Shown: positions 1 through 7,420, counted from the first letter of the stretch. The stretch is 12,293 nucleotides of DNA from JBLHGN01 sp047616325 (GCA_047616325.1 JBLHGN010000090.1:1-12293); one strand, 5' to 3'. The notes: generated by a model from the sequence alone, not told the origin. Translations and numbers: made by a program.

Positions 1-330
1 GAGAATCGCTGTGGTTGGTGCCGTCGCCTTTATCTTAAGATAGCACCCTAATAACCTTTGAGTTATTAAAAACGCCTACCAGTGAAGTCCCATGCTAAGC
101 ATAGGTAAATGCAGTTAGCTAGACCATTTATGCGTTGGCTTGGTAAGCCGGAGATCAGTTTTGGCGTATCGATTCAAGTATGATTCGCGCACTTTACTGC
201 TATTTGCTATAAAAAGTGAACCGCAATGGTGAAAGAGGCTGCAAGATAACGACCCCTGTGTGAAAATGGCAGGCTTAAGAACTTACCCCTACGAATTTAC
301 GATCTATTAAAATACCATGCCTTCTATAGG
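1..330 (+). other. Non-coding structured stretch, possible group II intron domain I relic
   Basis: No credible gene starts before 339. The stretch is rich in small inverted repeats. TATCTTAAGATA (31-42) is a perfect palindrome; GGTGC (17-21) can pair with GCACC (43-47); TAATAAC (49-55) pairs with GTTATTA (62-68); GCTAAGCAT (94-102) pairs with ATGC and TTAGC (109-119) around a two-base bulge. The block near 255-275, TGTGTGAAAATGGCAGGC, closely matches the minus strand at the right edge of the window (12293 downward, TGAGTGAGATGGCAGGC), which lies upstream of a group II intron reverse transcriptase. The bases that follow are partly alike too. I infer a plus-strand 5' fragment of a related intron that ends before the acyltransferase gene. 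Another structured RNA or leader is possible. Confidence 0.3.
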
Positions 331-331
331 A
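328..331 (+). promoter_or_regulatory. Ribosome binding site of the acyltransferase gene
   Basis: AGGA lies seven bases before the ATG at 339. It supports this start over any internal methionine. Confidence 0.55.
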
Positions 332-338
332 ATTACGA

Positions 339-1457
339 ATGCCAGAGGTTGAACACGCTCGTCCCCCTCACGTTGCGTATCGCAAACAAAGCTATTTTCA
401 ATCTTTGGACGGAGTAAGGTTTTTTAGTATAATCGCTGTGATTTGGCATCATTCTCAACCAGTAGGTTCGGTCGGCTGGCTAAGCAAAGGCTTTCTCGGC
501 GTCGACATGTTTTTTGTGCTTAGCGGCTACCTGATTGTTACCTTGCTTCTGAGGGAAAAAGAAAAAGGCAAAATATCCTTAAAGAAATTTTATATACGAC
601 GTGCTTTAAGAATATTCCCGGTTTATTTTGGCTTATTGATTGTGCTGGCCTTTTTATACGGTGTGGTAAAAAAAGACCCCCAGGAGTTTGTTAATTATCT
701 CTCTCTGCTGCCTATATACATATTTTTTGCCGCCAATTGGTCGGTAGTGCACTTTCCAAACCTTGCCATATACTGGTCCTTGGCAACGGAAGAGCAGTTC
801 TATTTGCTTTGGCCGCTGCTTGAGAAATGCTTTACGCGCAAGCGCATTGCCCTAATGTTATTTGTTTTTATTTGTCTCAATCAATTGGTCAATTTTGGCG
901 TTTTAGACGGATTTTTCCTCTGGCTTTACGAGCCGGAAGGAAGATTTCACTTGTCCATTTTAGATTCCACCTTTACTCCCATCTGTTTGGGGGTGGCATT
1001 GGCCCACTTGCTGCACCGAGAAACGTATTTCAATAAAATATTTTCCCTGTTTGGCAATCGTAATATGCCACTTATTCTCCTGGGAATCTTGTTCGCAGCA
1101 ATAGTATTGTCACCTGTGGATATTTCGGGTACTTGGCGTTTGCTGATTCAGTTGAGCATGTGTTTGTGGCTGGGCAGCTTGGTTTTGAGTGAGCACCATA
1201 TAATGCAGCCTATTATGGTATTTTTTCCTGTAAAAAGAATAGGTCAGATTAGTTATGGCATGTACGTGTATCATATGTTTACTTTGCATATAGCAGGCAT
1301 ACTTCTTAATAAGCTCGGTGTTCACTACGACTATGCGTTGTTCGTCTCCGGCACGCTACTTACTGCGCTTGTTGCCGAGCTGAGCTTTCGCTTTTACGAA
1401 GCACCAATACTAAATTTTAAACATAAGTTCGATTGGGGTACGCCAACCAAACCTTAA
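339..1457 (+). CDS. Acyltransferase-3 family membrane protein (OafA/YrhL-like)
   Basis: This is a 372-residue integral membrane O-acyltransferase. The family moves acetyl or other acyl groups from a cytoplasmic donor to sugars of O-antigen, exopolysaccharide or similar glycans; the acceptor here cannot be told. The N-terminal FQSLDGVRFFSIIAVIWHHS holds the conserved helix-1 histidines (H37, H38). GFLGVDMFFVLSGYLI (51-66), the basic FYIRRALRIFP (84-94), WSLATEEQFYLLWP (146-159) and GQISYGMYVYHMF (about 303-315) are the expected family blocks. About ten hydrophobic helices and a normal family length indicate an intact gene without an extra SGNH domain. The start is supported by AGGA at 328-331, seven bases before the ATG. 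The broken CDGSH gene begins 29 bases after the stop on the same strand, so the two may have been co-transcribed. Confidence 0.9.
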   Translation: MPEVEHARPPHVAYRKQSYFQSLDGVRFFSIIAVIWHHSQPVGSVGWLSKGFLGVDMFFVLSGYLIVTLLLREKEKGKISLKKFYIRRALRIFPVYFGLLIVLAFLYGVVKKDPQEFVNYLSLLPIYIFFAANWSVVHFPNLAIYWSLATEEQFYLLWPLLEKCFTRKRIALMLFVFICLNQLVNFGVLDGFFLWLYEPEGRFHLSILDSTFTPICLGVALAHLLHRETYFNKIFSLFGNRNMPLILLGILFAAIVLSPVDISGTWRLLIQLSMCLWLGSLVLSEHHIMQPIMVFFPVKRIGQISYGMYVYHMFTLHIAGILLNKLGVHYDYALFVSGTLLTALVAELSFRFYEAPILNFKHKFDWGTPTKP

Positions 1458-1535
1458 AAACATACGCTTGCCACGAGGGATTTAAGATGACCAAAAAGAC
1501 GATTAATTATCCTGGAAGTTCAGTAGATGTGGAAT

Positions 1536-1555
1536 GGGATGGGATGGGATGGGAT
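1536..1555 (+). repeat. Pentanucleotide tandem repeat, GGGAT x4
   Basis: Four perfect GGGAT units inside the CDGSH coding region encode the odd string WDGMGWDG. With one unit the protein would read VEWDGRLC, the normal family form. The extra 15 bases keep the frame, so this looks like replication slippage by three units. Confidence 0.75.
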
Positions 1556-1630
1556 GGCCGTTTGTGCACTCGTATAGGAGAATGCGGTCGCGCCAAGGGA
1601 GACATGTTTGTAGCCGGGCGTACGCCTTGG

Positions 1631-1674
1631 TGACAGCCGAATAGCAGTGCCACTGAGCGCGCTAGGGGCTGTCA
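1631..1674 (+). other. Inverted repeat starting at the in-frame TGA
   Basis: TGACAGCC (1631-1638) is the exact reverse complement of GGCTGTCA (1667-1674). The stem starts on the TGA codon itself. The 28-base loop contains a second small hairpin, CAGTG/CACTG (1645-1655). The arms are seen directly; any role, such as recoding, is unsupported. Confidence 0.45.
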
Positions 1675-2219
1675 AACGTTGCCCTACCGGGGCGCTTACC
1701 CTTGTAGACAAAGCCGACGGCACAGAAGAAACCCCCGCCAGTGATAACTCCGTGCAGGTAAGCTACAACGGACCACTTTTTGCCAAGGGCGATCTCGCTA
1801 TTGAACATGCTCCCGCCGACATGCCTAGCGTAAAATTTCGAGCAGCGCTGTGTTGTTGCGGTGCATCAAAAAATAAACCTTTTTGCAACAACTCCCATGA
1901 AGACGTCAATTTTAAAGACTTTGGTGCCGTCGGCGAAACAGGAAAGACGCTAGACCATACCGGCGGACCCTTGTCCGTCAACCCGGTGCAAGACGGTCCG
2001 CTAGTGGTAAATGGTAATCTTATCCTTTATGCCTCAAGCGGTCGTGCAGCCTGGACGGGTACAAAAACAGCGCTGTGTCGTTGAGGCCAGTCTAGCAAAA
2101 AACCCTTTTGTGATGGCGCGCATGTTGCTGCGGGCTTCACATCTGGCTAGCCCTAAGATATAGACTGATGTTTAATAGGCGTGCGCCCAAAGCATTCCTT
2201 GAATTCAACTCGTAAGTGC

Positions 2220-2281
2220 AATTTTTTAGAAGTGGTCAACCGGTATAATCCACGCCACTTTCTCGCCAAAGGAAATGGCTA
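2220..2281 (+). promoter_or_regulatory. Probable IS30 left end with promoter and RBS
   Basis: The segment just upstream of the IS30 transposase start has a T-rich block followed by TAGAAGTGG, which resembles the terminal repeats of IS30-family elements. A perfect TATAAT -10 box lies at 2244-2249 and AGGA lies eight bases before the ATG at 2282. No good -35 box is visible. No matching right-hand terminal repeat is seen because the element is truncated. Confidence 0.35.
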
Positions 2282-2725
2282 ATGAACTATACACAGCTGA
2301 CCGAAATAGAACGATACAAGACCCTGTCATTTTTGAAAGCAGGATATACACAAAAAAGGTTGCACAAGAGCTTGGCCGCCACACTTCAACGATAAGTCGT
2401 GAATTGAAGCGCAATGCTGGTTTACGTGGCTGCAGGCCCAAACAGGCTCAGCGTCTAACTAATGAGCGAAAACATTTATATACACATACACGTATCACGG
2501 ATAGTACGTGGCAACGAGTTGAAGTTTTACTGAGAAAAGAATGGAGCCCGGAACAGATCAGTGGCTGGTTAAAGAAAACGGATTTGCAATCGGTAAGCCC
2601 TGAATGGATTTACCAGTACATATTGACAGACAAGAAAGCAGGCGGTGATCTGCATGCCTATTTGCGTTGTCAGAAGAAGCGATATGGCAGTCCAGATCGT
2701 CGAGGTCCGCTTAAAAATAGGGGAG
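2282..2725 (+). pseudogene. IS30 family transposase, frameshifted and 3'-truncated
   Basis: The N-terminus MNYTQLTEIERYKTLSFLKA and, after a frame change near 2358, the helix-turn-helix block QELGRHTSTISRELKRN are typical of IS30 transposases. The sequence continues through RPKQAQRL and WSPEQISGWLKK to LRCQKKRYGSPDRRG. There it stops: the DDE catalytic domain is absent. The frame break lies in the A6 run (about 2351-2356); a seventh A would restore TQKKVAQEL. The real start is the ATG at 2282, not the overlapping ATG at 2275, which is in the wrong frame for the first 25 residues. The fragment passes directly into an IS1595 remnant, so only a transposase stub survives. Confidence 0.85.
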
Positions 2726-3255
2726 CTTGATGATGCCTATATGGGTGGTGATCGTACTGGATGTAAGCGCGGGCGTGGGGCCGAAGGTAAAACCCCGTTT
2801 GTGGCAGCCGTCGAAACGACGCAAAATAATGCACCCGTTAAAGTAAAGCTGACCGTCGTACCTGGCTTTCGTAAAACGGCCATTGAGTTATGGGGCGAAA
2901 CAACATTTAACCGAAGGAACTACAGTTATTAGCGATGGTCTTGCATGTTTTAATACCGTCACTGATGCAGGTTGTGAGCACGATCGTATAGTCTGTGGCG
3001 GCGGTAGGGCTTCTGTCGAAGAATCAGAGTTTTATTGGGTGAATACTGTTTTAGGTAACTTAAAAAGCGCCATACGCAGTACATATCATTCAATTAACCA
3101 GAAATATGTACAGCGATACCTGTCTGAATTTCAATATCTTTTAATCGTCGGTTTGATTTAGAGGCAATCATTCCACGATTGTTATATGTGTCTCTCAGAA
3201 CTCCACCTATGCATGAAAAGCTTCTAAAGCTCGGCTTGGCTTGTGTGGTAATTAG
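2715..3255 (+). pseudogene. IS1595 family transposase, 5'-truncated and frameshifted
   Basis: The readable pieces are ELDDAYMGGDRTG, KRGRGAEGKTPFVAAVETT, then SDGLACFNTVTDAGCEHDR and WVNTVLGNLK, then RRFDLEAIIPRLLYVSLRTP. These are the DDE nuclease region of ISXO2-like IS1595 transposases, with acidic residues in LDDAY and SDG. The N-terminal zinc ribbon is missing. Two homopolymer frame breaks are visible. GGGG near 2891-2894 should be GGG to read LWAKQHLTEG. TTTT near 3138-3141 should be TTTTT to read QYLFNRRFD. The family-like end (KLLKL) is near 3230, shortly before the LytTR fragment begins. The join with the IS30 stub lies somewhere in 2710-2726. No terminal inverted repeats could be identified. 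Confidence 0.85.
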
Positions 3256-3552
3256 GAAGTATTTTTAAAAGACAAAGACCAGTGCTGGCTAATTGAAGTT
3301 GCCGAGATAAAATTGCTTGAGTCTACTGGCAATTATACTCGCGTATTTTTTGCGAGTAGTTCACCGATGATGAAGCGCTCCATCAACCAAATGGAAAAGC
3401 GTTTTCCGACTAAAAACTTTATTCGTGTCAACCGCCAATACATAGTAAATATTGATAACACAGTTCATATTAAAACAATAGAGGGCGGCTTGCTACTTCT
3501 ATCAACGACATCAGGAGCGGAACTGGAGCTGTCCCGACGGCAACCGCAATAA
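3256..3552 (+). pseudogene. LytTR DNA-binding domain of a response regulator, 5'-truncated
   Basis: The open frame begins after a TAG at 3253 with EVFLKDKDQCWLIEVAEI and continues through LLESTGNYTRVFF, KRSINQMEKRFPTKNFIRVN, RQYIVNID and ELELSRRQPQ. This is the LytTR DNA-binding fold of AgrA/LytR/AlgR-type regulators, nearly complete at about 98 residues. The N-terminal receiver domain with its phosphoacceptor aspartate is missing; the IS1595 remnant sits where it should be. No plausible start codon or ribosome binding site precedes the frame; the first start-type codon is TTG at 3313, already inside the domain. The protein is probably not made. The usual LytS-type sensor kinase partner is not in the window. 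Confidence 0.8.
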
Positions 3553-4027
3553 TTAAAATAACGACTATCCCTTTAGCGAGCCCAAAACTTACTAATAATC
3601 GTTTCGTTCCGAGCGGCGCAACAGTGTTGACATACCAATTGTACAAAGATTGCCTGGCGCCAACGCTTGGCTATTCTCACGGTCACTCAACCACCTTATC
3701 AGCCTATCAGCCTATACGACAGCCACTCTCAGCTATACGGCAAATCCATACACTTTAACTATATTCCACATAGGCGAGCCGATTGATTTTCCACCTTATT
3801 GCGCGACAAATCGCCAAATATGGTTTATTCTTGGCGGCTGCGTGACACATCAAAATGCACAATGGCGCACTTTAGTTATACTGATTATTGCGAATGCTAT
3901 TGCGGCAGCCACCTCTGTCTAACCATCTCTAAATAGAAAGAGTGGCTACATCCGGTGAATGTGTTTCTCTTCAGACGCACAAAACTGTAATTAAGACTCA
4001 ATACCAGAAGCAGGTACCACATCGTAG
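3553..4027. other. 475-base stretch without a recognised gene
   Basis: No family was recognised on either strand. A plus-strand frame at 3650-3922 (TTG start, 90 codons) ends in a hydrophobic run, TLVILIIANAIAAATSV, that could be a membrane-helix remnant, but it has no convincing ribosome binding site and its composition does not look coding throughout. A TATCAGCC tandem duplication lies at 3697-3712. The last 40 bases probably hold the leader of the downstream diguanylate cyclase; only a weak CAGG precedes its ATG. Confidence 0.4.
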
Positions 4028-5188
4028 ATGTTTGACATTAAGACCTTATCCGCCCTCCTGGTGGTTATCGCAATAATTCAAGGTATTGGCTTACTCGCCT
4101 ATGCCAGCACACGCCCCAAGGTCTATGGCATTAAGCACATAGGATTTGGCTACCTTGTGATGGCTTCTGGGTTGACGTTAATAGCCTGTAGAGGGTATTT
4201 TTCCAGCTGGATTTCGGTTGTGGGAGCCGGGGCTTTAGTCGCGTTCAGTCTTAGCTTTATCGGCACGGGAATTTTAAAGTTTTTCAAACAGAACCATCAT
4301 CTTTACACTAACGTTTCCATCGGCGCCGTGTTTGTTTTAATTGCCGTGGTAAGCTATTTGAACCATTTCAATTACGATGCCACATGGCGAATTATAGTCC
4401 TGACAGCGGTATTCTGCCTCCAATGCTTTTATTTATCGCACCGCACTATGGCTAGCAGTGGCTACAATAAAATAGTGGCATTAAAAATACTTGCTAGTTT
4501 GTTTTTTGCGTTTGCGCTATCCTTTCTTTTCCGCTGTCTCTGGACGTATTTTTGGTTTGAAGATGCCGACGCCGGTTACAAAAATTACGCGTTTATAAGC
4601 TCTATTTTTACGTTTATCGTGATGCTATTAACGACAAGTCTGCTCATCACCTGGGTAGCCAACAGCACGATGGAAGAAAAACTGAGAGCACTGGCAACTC
4701 TCGACCCTCTCACCAACACATTTAATCGGCGAGCGATAGAGGATTATATCGAAATTGAGTTTTCACGCGCTAGACGCACACACAGCCAGATAGCTGTTTT
4801 AATGATGGACATAGACAATTTCAAAGACATAAATGATCGTTTGGGCCACCAGGTGGGCGACAAGGTTATGCAACTTTTCGCCAATATTGTAAAAAACAAT
4901 ATTGGCGAAAGCGATTTGCTTGCCCGCTGGGGCGGGGATGAGTTTTTAATGGTTTTGCCTGACACTAATATTGAAAGCGCCAGGGAACTCGCTCAAAAAC
5001 TCAAGGCTTTAGTCTCTGACCAGATTTCAGTAGAGTCTAGCGAGCTTCAAGATCGCCCGCTTACTGTGAGCATTGGCGTCGCGGGTACAAATGGCAAAAA
5101 CTTAGGATGGAGCGCGCTAATATCTAGAGCCGATAGAGCCATGTATGCAGCCAAGACCAAGGGGCGAAATCAAGTGGTGTTAGTGTAA
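4028..5188 (+). CDS. Membrane-anchored diguanylate cyclase (GGDEF)
   Basis: This 386-residue protein joins two GTP into cyclic di-GMP, the second messenger that favours sessile life. Residues 1-211 hold about seven hydrophobic helices with short loops, an integral-membrane sensor region of unassigned type. The GGDEF domain covers about 222-386: LDPLTNTFNRRA (225-236), MMDIDNFKDINDRLGHQVGD (259-278, with metal-binding D261), the intact active-site signature WGGDEF (301-306) and the C-terminal SRADRAMYAAKTKGRN. The allosteric I-site, RxxD in inhibited enzymes, reads GESD at 293-296, so its arginine is missing. Product feedback through this site is probably lost. No EAL domain is present. The gene stands alone and is intact. 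It converges on the cation-efflux gene. The start follows only a weak purine stretch. Confidence 0.92.
   Translation: MFDIKTLSALLVVIAIIQGIGLLAYASTRPKVYGIKHIGFGYLVMASGLTLIACRGYFSSWISVVGAGALVAFSLSFIGTGILKFFKQNHHLYTNVSIGAVFVLIAVVSYLNHFNYDATWRIIVLTAVFCLQCFYLSHRTMASSGYNKIVALKILASLFFAFALSFLFRCLWTYFWFEDADAGYKNYAFISSIFTFIVMLLTTSLLITWVANSTMEEKLRALATLDPLTNTFNRRAIEDYIEIEFSRARRTHSQIAVLMMDIDNFKDINDRLGHQVGDKVMQLFANIVKNNIGESDLLARWGGDEFLMVLPDTNIESARELAQKLKALVSDQISVESSELQDRPLTVSIGVAGTNGKNLGWSALISRADRAMYAAKTKGRNQVVLV
4876..4910. repeat. 15-bp perfect inverted repeat inside the GGDEF coding sequence
   Basis: TTTCGCCAATATTGT (4876-4890) and ACAATATTGGCGAAA (4896-4910) are exact reverse complements separated by five A. 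They encode FANIVKNNIGES just before the active site. The protein alignment has normal length here, so it is not an inserted element. Confidence 0.8.
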
Positions 5189-5195
5189 GAGCAAC

Positions 5196-5226
5196 CTAAA
5201 AATGCACTTTTTAGAGATACTCTAAA
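5196..5226. terminator. Possible bidirectional terminator between convergent genes
   Basis: Two overlapping, mutually exclusive hairpins lie between the diguanylate cyclase and the cation-efflux gene: CTAAAAA/TTTTTAG (5196-5214) and TTTAGAG/CTCTAAA (5210-5226). Stems are AT-rich and lack a clean downstream T run on either strand, so this is a weak call. Confidence 0.3.
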
Positions 5227-5309
5227 GAGCACCGCTATAGTCTTTATCAGGATTTATGTGTACTTAATAGAGGCTATTCTATGCATCTTTCGCAGTGCCT
5301 TAGTTTCTT

Positions 5310-6198
5310 TCACCTTAGTTCAATAGTTATGTTCGACAGGCTGGGTACTTCTTGTTGTAGTATTTTTTTGTAAGGCGCTATTTCGCCGTTGCCAGTTGCC
5401 GCAATGGATAAAATTGCTGCATTGTGATGTTCGGCTACGGCCCACACATGTATATCGTGAACAATAACTGTGTCGTCGCTCTCAATTATTTTCTTGACGC
5501 GGGCAACAGCATCACTGGCAACCGTTTTATCTAATAGCACAGCACTGGTTTGCTTAATCAACTGATACGCCCATCTGGAGATTATTATGGCGCCGACTAT
5601 TCCCATCAGTGCATCTATCCATTGCCAACCAAAATATAGCCCCGCAAGAAGCGCAAAAATTGCAAGCATTGAAGTGAGCGCATCGGCCAATACATGTAGA
5701 TAGGCGGCTTTGATGTTGTGGTCGTGGTGATGTTCTTGGTGCTCATGAAGTATAGATACTGAAATTAGATTTACGACTAAGCCTATACAGGCAACGGCTA
5801 TGGCGTGGCTGTATAGAGTTAATTCAGGGTGTACTAACCTCTGCAACGACTCTACGATCATTAGCAGGGCAACTATTCCTAAAATTACCGCACTTGCAAA
5901 CCCAGCCAAATAATTGACTTTGCCTGTACCAAAACTAAAGTCACTACTCTGGCCATGCTTTCTCGCGTAAGTATAAGCACATATGGCGATTGCAAAGGCT
6001 GTAGCGTGAGTACCCATATGCCAGCCGTAGCGAGTAGCGCCATAGAACCCGACCTGTACCAACGCCTATTTCTAACACCATTGTTATTAGCGTTAAATAA
6101 AATACCGCAAAAACCTTGCGTTCTTTATGGTGAGCGTCGGACAGGTATTGGTGATTATGGTGAACTTCGTTCAGATTTTTATGTATTGGAGTATTCAT
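5310..6198 (-). pseudogene. Cation diffusion facilitator, DmeF-like, frameshifted
   Basis: The gene codes for a divalent-metal/proton antiporter of the CDF family, closest in style to DmeF cobalt exporters. The N-terminus at 6198 (MNTPIHKNLNEVHHNHQY, histidine-rich, then the first helix VFAVFYLTLITMVLEIG) and the rest (GWHMGTHATAFAIAICAYTY, a cytoplasmic EHQEHHHDHN metal-binding loop, the helix-5 HVLADALTS motif and the C-terminal domain HDIHVWAVAEHHNAA) are in different frames. The breaks lie at about 6030-6075. One base is missing in what should be LLADGWHMG, exactly in the codon of the conserved metal-site aspartate. Another base is missing some 30 bases upstream, after EIG. The remaining 250 codons are clean. 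As read it could not give a full transporter. It is last in a minus-strand run, 80 bases after the substrate-binding gene. Confidence 0.82.
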
Positions 6199-6278
6199 AT
6201 ACTACGACTCACTAAAAGTAAGCGCAAGATAAATCTAAATATGCGAATTACCATTTTGTTATCTTCCAAAAAGTGAAT

Positions 6279-7156
6279 TTACTCTTCCAATAAATCTGGC
6301 TTAAAGTTTTTCATCTCATCAGCCAAAAATGGATTTTCCAAGGAAAATATTTTTCTACCTTTCAAGTTGAGCCGGCGAACAAAATCTCCGTGATGAGCAT
6401 CGAATATTTTTTCGTATTCATCGCAGCTTATAGTGGCATTTAATCCCGCAGCTACTCGTTCTGCAAGTTGAGGCGCCTTTGAACTTACATAGAAGACTAA
6501 AGGAAAGGGGTAGTAAACCATTGCAGAAGGCTCAACGATTAAGCCTCCAATAAGCCTTGCCTTGTGTTCAAATGCATCTTCAATTTCATTTACGCCCAGG
6601 GTGGTATAGTCGAAGCGCTTACGCCGTAGTAATCTAAATAACTCATCGTATATCCCTTCTTCTACTACATTATAATCGTTTTTCCTAAAAATTTCGGCAT
6701 CGCCCCATGTTGCAGGAATTCCAACTGACAGTGACTGTAATTCTTTGATGCTACTAATGTTTTTAAACTGTTGCTGCGATTCGTTTCGAATAATAAGTAA
6801 TCTGTACCCCAGCAGGCCTTTAGTGAGCGACTGAGGAATAATTATTTTTTTCTTATTATTGAATTTTACATTGCCAGCGACGGTAACCAATATGTCAGCA
6901 CCATTGTCGAAAACACTTCCCTCGTCTTCAGCGATAGGGTAGTCGGTATTGTCGATGATAAGTTTAGACACGCCATAATCAATCTCAGTGGCGCTAAGGC
7001 ACGCATTCAAAAGTGCCACCTCGTAGTTTTGTCGTGTACTTGTTTTATTACCGTTCCAAAAATTTATGTTTTCCATAGTATCCGCTGACAGAGCCCCCCA
7101 AACAAAAAAGTGATAAAAATCTGTAAAGCCGAAATCGCTTTAGCACTGTATAACAT
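6279..7156 (-). pseudogene. Substrate-binding-like periplasmic protein, signal peptide frameshifted
   Basis: The intact 265-codon frame from 7076 down (MENINFWNGNKTSTRQNYE, SLSVGIPATWGDAEIF, RRKRFDYTTLGVNEIE, PLVFYVSSKAPQLAERV) resembles the small family-3-like solute-binding proteins of marine gammaproteobacteria. Its ligand is unknown and no ABC permease is nearby. A true start probably lies at 7156: MLYSAKAISALQIFITFLFG followed, after a one-base shift, by ALSADT, a classic signal peptide with an A-x-A type cleavage site. The shift falls in a C run on the plus strand (7094-7099, G6 in the gene). Seven G would read FGGALSADT. As it stands, translation from 7156 stops early, and a product from 7076 would lack an export signal. 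Sequencing error, slippage-based switching or decay are all possible. Confidence 0.7.
7094..7099 (-). repeat. G6 homopolymer at the signal-peptide frame break
   Basis: Six consecutive G on the coding (minus) strand sit exactly where the signal peptide changes frame. Seven, or four, would make one continuous protein. Confidence 0.6.
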
Positions 7157-7187
7157 ACTTATGTGATGTTCCCTGTTAAGTGCAAAT

Positions 7188-7391
7188 TCACTCAAGCCCA
7201 AGACCGACACCGCTGCTTTTCGATTTAAATATAATTAAATAAATAAATATTCCCACTCTAATTGATGCACCTAGCAGGCTATCATAACGATTGTTGTCGG
7301 CTATCAAATGCCAACCTGGAATTTTTCTGTTTATTGGTTCATACCTCCATATTGAAATACTACCATTAAGTTTCCACGGATTTAAATTCAT
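7188..7391 (-). CDS. Small protein of unknown function, possibly eroded
   Basis: A 67-codon frame starts 29 bases after the murein peptidase stop and ends 31 bases before the inferred start of the substrate-binding gene. The first 40 residues look genuinely coding and aromatic-rich (WKLNGSISIWRYEPINRK, then IPGWHLIADNNRYDSLL). I did not recognise a named family. After SLL the sequence becomes AT-rich with low-complexity codons, and ends in a Gly-rich tail. The second half may therefore be out of frame or decayed. Its position suggests a shared transcript with its neighbours. AAGG lies very close to the ATG; AGGCGG about eleven bases upstream could serve instead. Confidence 0.4.
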   Translation of the reverse strand: MNLNPWKLNGSISIWRYEPINRKIPGWHLIADNNRYDSLLGASIRVGIFIYLIIFKSKSSGVGLGLE

Positions 7392-7420
7392 GCCTTCATC
7401 TACCGCCTTGCTCAGCCCTT

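Larger units (their letters stand above)
1487..2161 (+). pseudogene. CDGSH iron-sulfur protein with N-terminal mono-cluster domain, broken
   Basis: Pieced together, the reading frames give a familiar architecture: an N-terminal divergent 4Fe-4S mono-cluster domain (RLCTRIGECGRAKGDMF, then RCPTGAL) followed by two CDGSH zinc-finger-like 2Fe-2S motifs. The first is CCCGASKNKPFC-NNSH, with Asn in place of the usual Asp. The second is LCR-stop-GQSSKKPFCDGAH. The ATG at 1487 follows a GAGGG ribosome binding site. Three lesions are visible. A TGA at 1631-1633 follows PW, where relatives read PWCQP. A one-base shift around 1642-1647 lies between QPN and VPLSAL. A second TGA at 2082-2084 replaces a cluster-ligand cysteine of the last motif; the frame then continues to TAG at 2159-2161. 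Four GGGAT units at 1536-1555 add five codons just before the first cluster cysteines. I call it a pseudogene, noting that both TGA codons fall at expected cysteines. Confidence 0.8.

Noticed and set aside
1631..1674. Genome-wide recoding of TGA as cysteine
   Set aside because: The CDF gene in the same window ends naturally at a TGA at the family's usual length, so TGA serves as a stop here.
1520..1723. Minus-strand frame of 67 codons over the CDGSH gene
   Set aside because: It lies opposite a recognised coding sequence and shows no family features.
2345..2365. Programmed -1 frameshift at A6G in the IS30 transposase
   Set aside because: The A-AAA-AAG heptamer is present, but its phase does not match the incoming frame, and IS30 transposases are normally made from one frame. 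The 3' half is missing anyway, so an indel is the simpler reading.
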